Made by a program: the position numbers and the translations under genes. Shown here in pieces: positions 51,577-54,133 of a stretch of 54,133 bases of DNA (its first letter is position 1; each line of letters begins with the position of its first letter). The stretch lies in NCBI GenBank assembly GCA_045633845.1, contig JAZQZC010000013.1:1-54133 (forward strand). Reading direction: 5' to 3'. The notes under the pieces were generated by a model. That model was not told where the DNA came from and ran no database searches. It was given only the letters and a program-made list of their open reading frames with translations. The stretch is from RGIG4708 sp045633845 (lineage in GTDB: Bacteria; Bacillota; Clostridia; UMGS1810).

Positions 51577-53834
51577 ATCTTTTCCTCCAAATTCCATATA
51601 TGTTCGTTATATTGTTTTATGGTTCGGTCTGACGAAAAATAACCTGCTTTTGCGATGTTTACAAGCATCTTTCTTCCCCACTCCTCTTTTGCCTCATAGT
51701 CGTTAAACGCTTTGTCTTTTGTTTTTATATAATCATCAAAATCAAGCAGTGTCATAAACCAGTCTTTGTTTATAAGCTCATTTTTGATACGTTCAAGTGA
51801 TGTTTTGTCGCCTGTTTCAAGCATTTTGTTACAGGTAATAAAATCAACACATCTTTTAGCAGTTTCGCTTGAGTCATAAATGTTTTTGGAGCTGTAGCTG
51901 CCTGTTTTGTATTTTTCTATAATCTCATCACTTTTGGCACCAAAAATGTATATATTATCATCACCCACAAGATTATGAATTTCAACATTTGCTCCGTCCT
52001 CGGTTCCGAGGGTTACCGCGCCGTTGAGCATAAACTTCATATTTCCTGTACCGCTTGCCTCTTTTGATGCAAGGGATATCTGCTCCGAAATATCACAGGC
52101 AGGAATAAGCTTTTCGGCAAGAGTTACGTTGTAGTTCTCAACAAAAAATACTTTAATATATTTGCTTGCTTGCTCATCATTGTTAATAATATGCGCGAGG
52201 CACAAAATCATATGGATTATATCCTTTGCAAGCACATACGATGGCGCAGCCTTTGCACCAAATATAAAGCTGATTGGAGTTTTGGGATATTTACCCTCTT
52301 TAATTTGCAGATACTTATAAATAATATAAAGTGCGTTAAGCTGCTGCCTTTTGTATTCGTGAAGTCTTTTTATCTGAATATCAAAAATAGAATTTGAGTC
52401 TATGTCAAACCCTTGTGAGTTTTTGAGATAATCGCAAAGGTTCATTTTTGATTGGGATTTAATTTCGATTAATTTGTTAATCAGAACCTCATCGTCCTTG
52501 TGTTTTAAGAGCTGCTCCAGCTTGTTTGCATCTTTGATGTATTCCTGCCCTATATACGACTCTATCGTATCGGCAAGCAGCGGATTGCACTTAATCAGCC
52601 AACGCCTGAAGGTTATGCCGTTTGTCATATTTTTAAACTTTTGAGGATATATTTTGTAAAAATTATTAAGCTCGTTGTTTTTGAGAATTTCGGTATGAAG
52701 CTTTGCCACGCCGTTGACACAAAAGCAGTAATGAATAGCCATGTATGCCATTCTGACGGTAGTGTTGTCTATTATATAAACGGACTCATCCTCAAACCTT
52801 TGTCTTACCTTTTTGTCGAGAATTTTAATTATATCCACAAGCTCTGGAACTACGCTTTCCATTACAGACAAATCCCACTTTTCTAGAGCCTCGGCAAGGA
52901 TTGTGTGATTGGTATACGCACAGCATTTTGTAACTATATCTATTGCCCTGTCTATATCAATTCCTCTGTCAGTTAAAATTCTGATAAGTTCAGGAATTAT
53001 AAGTGTTGGGTGCGTATCATTAAGCTGAATTACCGCATAGTCATTTAAATCATACAAGCGGCACCCTGACTCAACACACTCGTCAATTATCATTTGCGCA
53101 CTTGACGACACCATAAAATACTGCTGATACAACCGCAAGGCTTTACCTTCGGGAGTGCTGTCATCAGGGTACAAAAACAGCGTAAGATTTTTTTTGATAT
53201 CACTTTTGTTAAACTCAATCCCGTCTGTTACAATACTCTCGTCAACTGTTTTTATATCAAACAAATTAAGCTTGTTTACCCTGCCGTCATAGCCTGCAAT
53301 GCTTATTTGATTTAACTGCGAAATAACATTGCCGCCGGGGAATTTTACTTCGTAAGACCTGTCTGTTTTGGTTACAAAGCTGCTATTTTTGAGCCATTCA
53401 TTTGGCAGCTCCTTTTGGTTGTTTTTTTCAAACACCTGACGAAATAAGCCAAAATGATACAAAAGCCCCATTCCGTCGCCGTTTAAGCCAAGTGTTGCAA
53501 TAGAGTCTAAAAAGCACGCGGCAAGCCTGCCGAGTCCTCCGTTGCCAAGTGACGGCTCCGGTTCAAACTCTTCTATATCACATATGCTTTTTCCACTTTG
53601 TTCTAACTGATTTTTTACATCATCGTACAAGCCAAGGTTTATGAGGTTGTTGCAAAGAAGTTTGCCGATTAAAAATTCTGCGCATATATAATAAAGCTTT
53701 TTGCCCTTTGACTTGGTGCTTATGTTTTTCATTTTCTCGTTTACAATTTCTGATATGCACAGATATAATTGTTCTGTTGTACATTCGTTAATATCTTTTT
53801 GATATTTCTGATTGGTAATTTTGTTCAGGTTCAT
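51573..53834 (-). CDS. glgP: Glycogen/maltodextrin phosphorylase
   Basis: Releases glucose-1-phosphate from alpha-1,4-glucans with phosphate and PLP. The 753-residue protein starts at MNLNKITNQKYQ (AAAGGAG, eight bases before). It has EPSLGNGGLGRLAACFLDS and, near residue 600, the PLP lysine in EASGTGNMKFMLNGA. RLHEYKRQQLNALYIIYKY is also a family block. It is slightly shorter than the ~800-residue enzymes because the N-terminal regulatory part is short, as in bacterial forms without allosteric control. First gene of the operon; the end overlaps the PTS start. Confidence 0.93.
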   Translation of the reverse strand: MNLNKITNQKYQKDINECTTEQLYLCISEIVNEKMKNISTKSKGKKLYYICAEFLIGKLLCNNLINLGLYDDVKNQLEQSGKSICDIEEFEPEPSLGNGGLGRLAACFLDSIATLGLNGDGMGLLYHFGLFRQVFEKNNQKELPNEWLKNSSFVTKTDRSYEVKFPGGNVISQLNQISIAGYDGRVNKLNLFDIKTVDESIVTDGIEFNKSDIKKNLTLFLYPDDSTPEGKALRLYQQYFMVSSSAQMIIDECVESGCRLYDLNDYAVIQLNDTHPTLIIPELIRILTDRGIDIDRAIDIVTKCCAYTNHTILAEALEKWDLSVMESVVPELVDIIKILDKKVRQRFEDESVYIIDNTTVRMAYMAIHYCFCVNGVAKLHTEILKNNELNNFYKIYPQKFKNMTNGITFRRWLIKCNPLLADTIESYIGQEYIKDANKLEQLLKHKDDEVLINKLIEIKSQSKMNLCDYLKNSQGFDIDSNSIFDIQIKRLHEYKRQQLNALYIIYKYLQIKEGKYPKTPISFIFGAKAAPSYVLAKDIIHMILCLAHIINNDEQASKYIKVFFVENYNVTLAEKLIPACDISEQISLASKEASGTGNMKFMLNGAVTLGTEDGANVEIHNLVGDDNIYIFGAKSDEIIEKYKTGSYSSKNIYDSSETAKRCVDFITCNKMLETGDKTSLERIKNELINKDWFMTLLDFDDYIKTKDKAFNDYEAKEEWGRKMLVNIAKAGYFSSDRTIKQYNEHIWNLEEKI

Positions 53835-53956
53835 CTGCAAAACTCCTTTTGATGTAATTTTATACAACTATTATTATCAAAAGAAATATTTTTATGTATA
53901 CAAAAAGGGAATGTAAAAAAACTTGAGTTTTTTTACCAATATCATTAAGTTAAGAG

Positions 53957-53993
53957 GAGCAAGTTCATTTAATGAGCTTGCCCCCTTTTTTTA
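53957..53993 (+). terminator. Orphan terminator/attenuator
   Basis: GCAAGTTCAT (53959-53968) pairs with ATGAGCTTGC (53972-53981) around a three-base loop, followed by CCCC and seven T on the plus strand. No plus-strand gene precedes it, so it may end a short leader or small RNA. Confidence 0.65.
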
Positions 53994-54050
53994 TGTAAAT
54001 ATTTAAAATTATTTTAAAAAAGACTTGACAAATGTTGAATTTTGTGGGGC

Positions 54051-54080
54051 TGATTTTATTAACTATCGTTAATAAAATCA
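54051..54080. repeat. 30-base palindrome before the right-edge gene
   Basis: TGATTTTATTAAC (54051-54063) and GTTAATAAAATCA (54068-54080), perfect arms around TATC. It could be a DNA operator or an RNA hairpin. Confidence 0.9.
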
Positions 54081-54082
54081 AC

Positions 54083-54117
54083 CCTTGTTAATAGAAGTAC
54101 ATTTTCTATTGACAAGG
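54083..54117 (+). promoter_or_regulatory. Hairpin sequestering a ribosome binding site
   Basis: CCTTGTTAATAGAA (54083-54096) pairs with TTCTATTGACAAGG (54104-54117), 14 pairs with one G-U, loop of seven. The 3' arm contains most of the AAGGAG site (54114-54119) of the next gene. Confidence 0.8.
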
Positions 54118-54126
54118 AGAAAAAAT

Positions 54127-54133
54127 ATGAAAT
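54127..54133 (+). CDS. Start of a gene cut by the window edge
   Basis: ATGAAAT is preceded by AAGGAG at seven bases, a typical start. Only two full codons are visible, so nothing can be said of the product. Confidence 0.55.

Larger units (their letters stand above)
53835..54126. other. Divergent intergenic region with structured plus-strand leader
   Basis: About 290 bases between glgP and the right-edge gene. It holds an orphan plus-strand terminator (53957-53993), a TTGACA (54025-54030) without a clear -10, a 30-base palindrome and a hairpin covering the next ribosome site. I found no convincing glgP promoter; weak candidates lie near 53860-53905. Confidence 0.6.

Overview
The window looks like part of a low-GC Firmicutes chromosome, from an anaerobic, probably gut-associated Clostridia member (Oscillospirales-like). 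The evidence is the A+T-rich sequence with strong AGGAGG-type ribosome sites, CIRCE/HrcA control of dnaK, SRP RNA next to dnaX, AddAB in place of RecBCD, a Clostridia-type single-chain PurL, formate-tetrahydrofolate ligase and S-layer-homology proteins. No species can be named. Almost every gene lies on the minus strand. The exceptions are a tiny Asn/Gln-rich ORF, a small P-loop protein, a carbohydrate esterase and the first codons of a gene at the right edge.

Layout, left to right. (1) thrB and hom (threonine), dnaX, an SRP RNA and tRNA-Arg(ACG). (2) A 46-residue Asn/Gln-rich ORF, an exported protein with a copper-amine-oxidase-type domain, and an iron-sulfur flavoprotein. (3) rplM-rpsI with tandem terminators. 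(4) addB-addA. (5) hemW-hrcA-grpE-dnaK-dnaJ, the classic heat-shock cluster with CIRCE, preceded by a patatin-like lipase. (6) A purine operon read as purE-purF-purM-purN-purO-purH-purD-purL-fhs. It has a consensus promoter and a ZTP (pfl) riboswitch with an overlapping terminator. (7) A divergent CE7 esterase, then an OPT transporter with a PqqD-like protein, an EamA exporter, a WG-repeat/SLH surface protein and a DUF2130 protein. (8) cysK-guaA. (9) A maltose/alpha-glucan operon read as glgP, a PTS permease, and an EEP-phosphatase/MalQ fusion. (10) The start of a plus-strand gene behind an unusually structured leader.

Two systems stand out. In the alpha-glucan operon a glucose/maltose-family PTS permease is followed by one polypeptide. 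Its N-terminal half resembles maltose-6'-phosphate phosphatases (MapP) and its C-terminal half is 4-alpha-glucanotransferase (MalQ); glycogen/maltodextrin phosphorylase is encoded upstream. Together they suggest import as maltose-6'-phosphate, dephosphorylation, disproportionation and phosphorolysis. In the purine operon, PurF lacks the N-terminal cysteine nucleophile and has an altered oxyanion-hole motif. The GuaA elsewhere in the window lacks its glutaminase domain altogether. This suggests ammonia-driven steps or separate glutaminases. IMP formation is split between a stand-alone AICAR transformylase and an archaeal-type PurO, and fhs at the operon end would supply the 10-formyl-THF whose shortage the ZTP switch senses.
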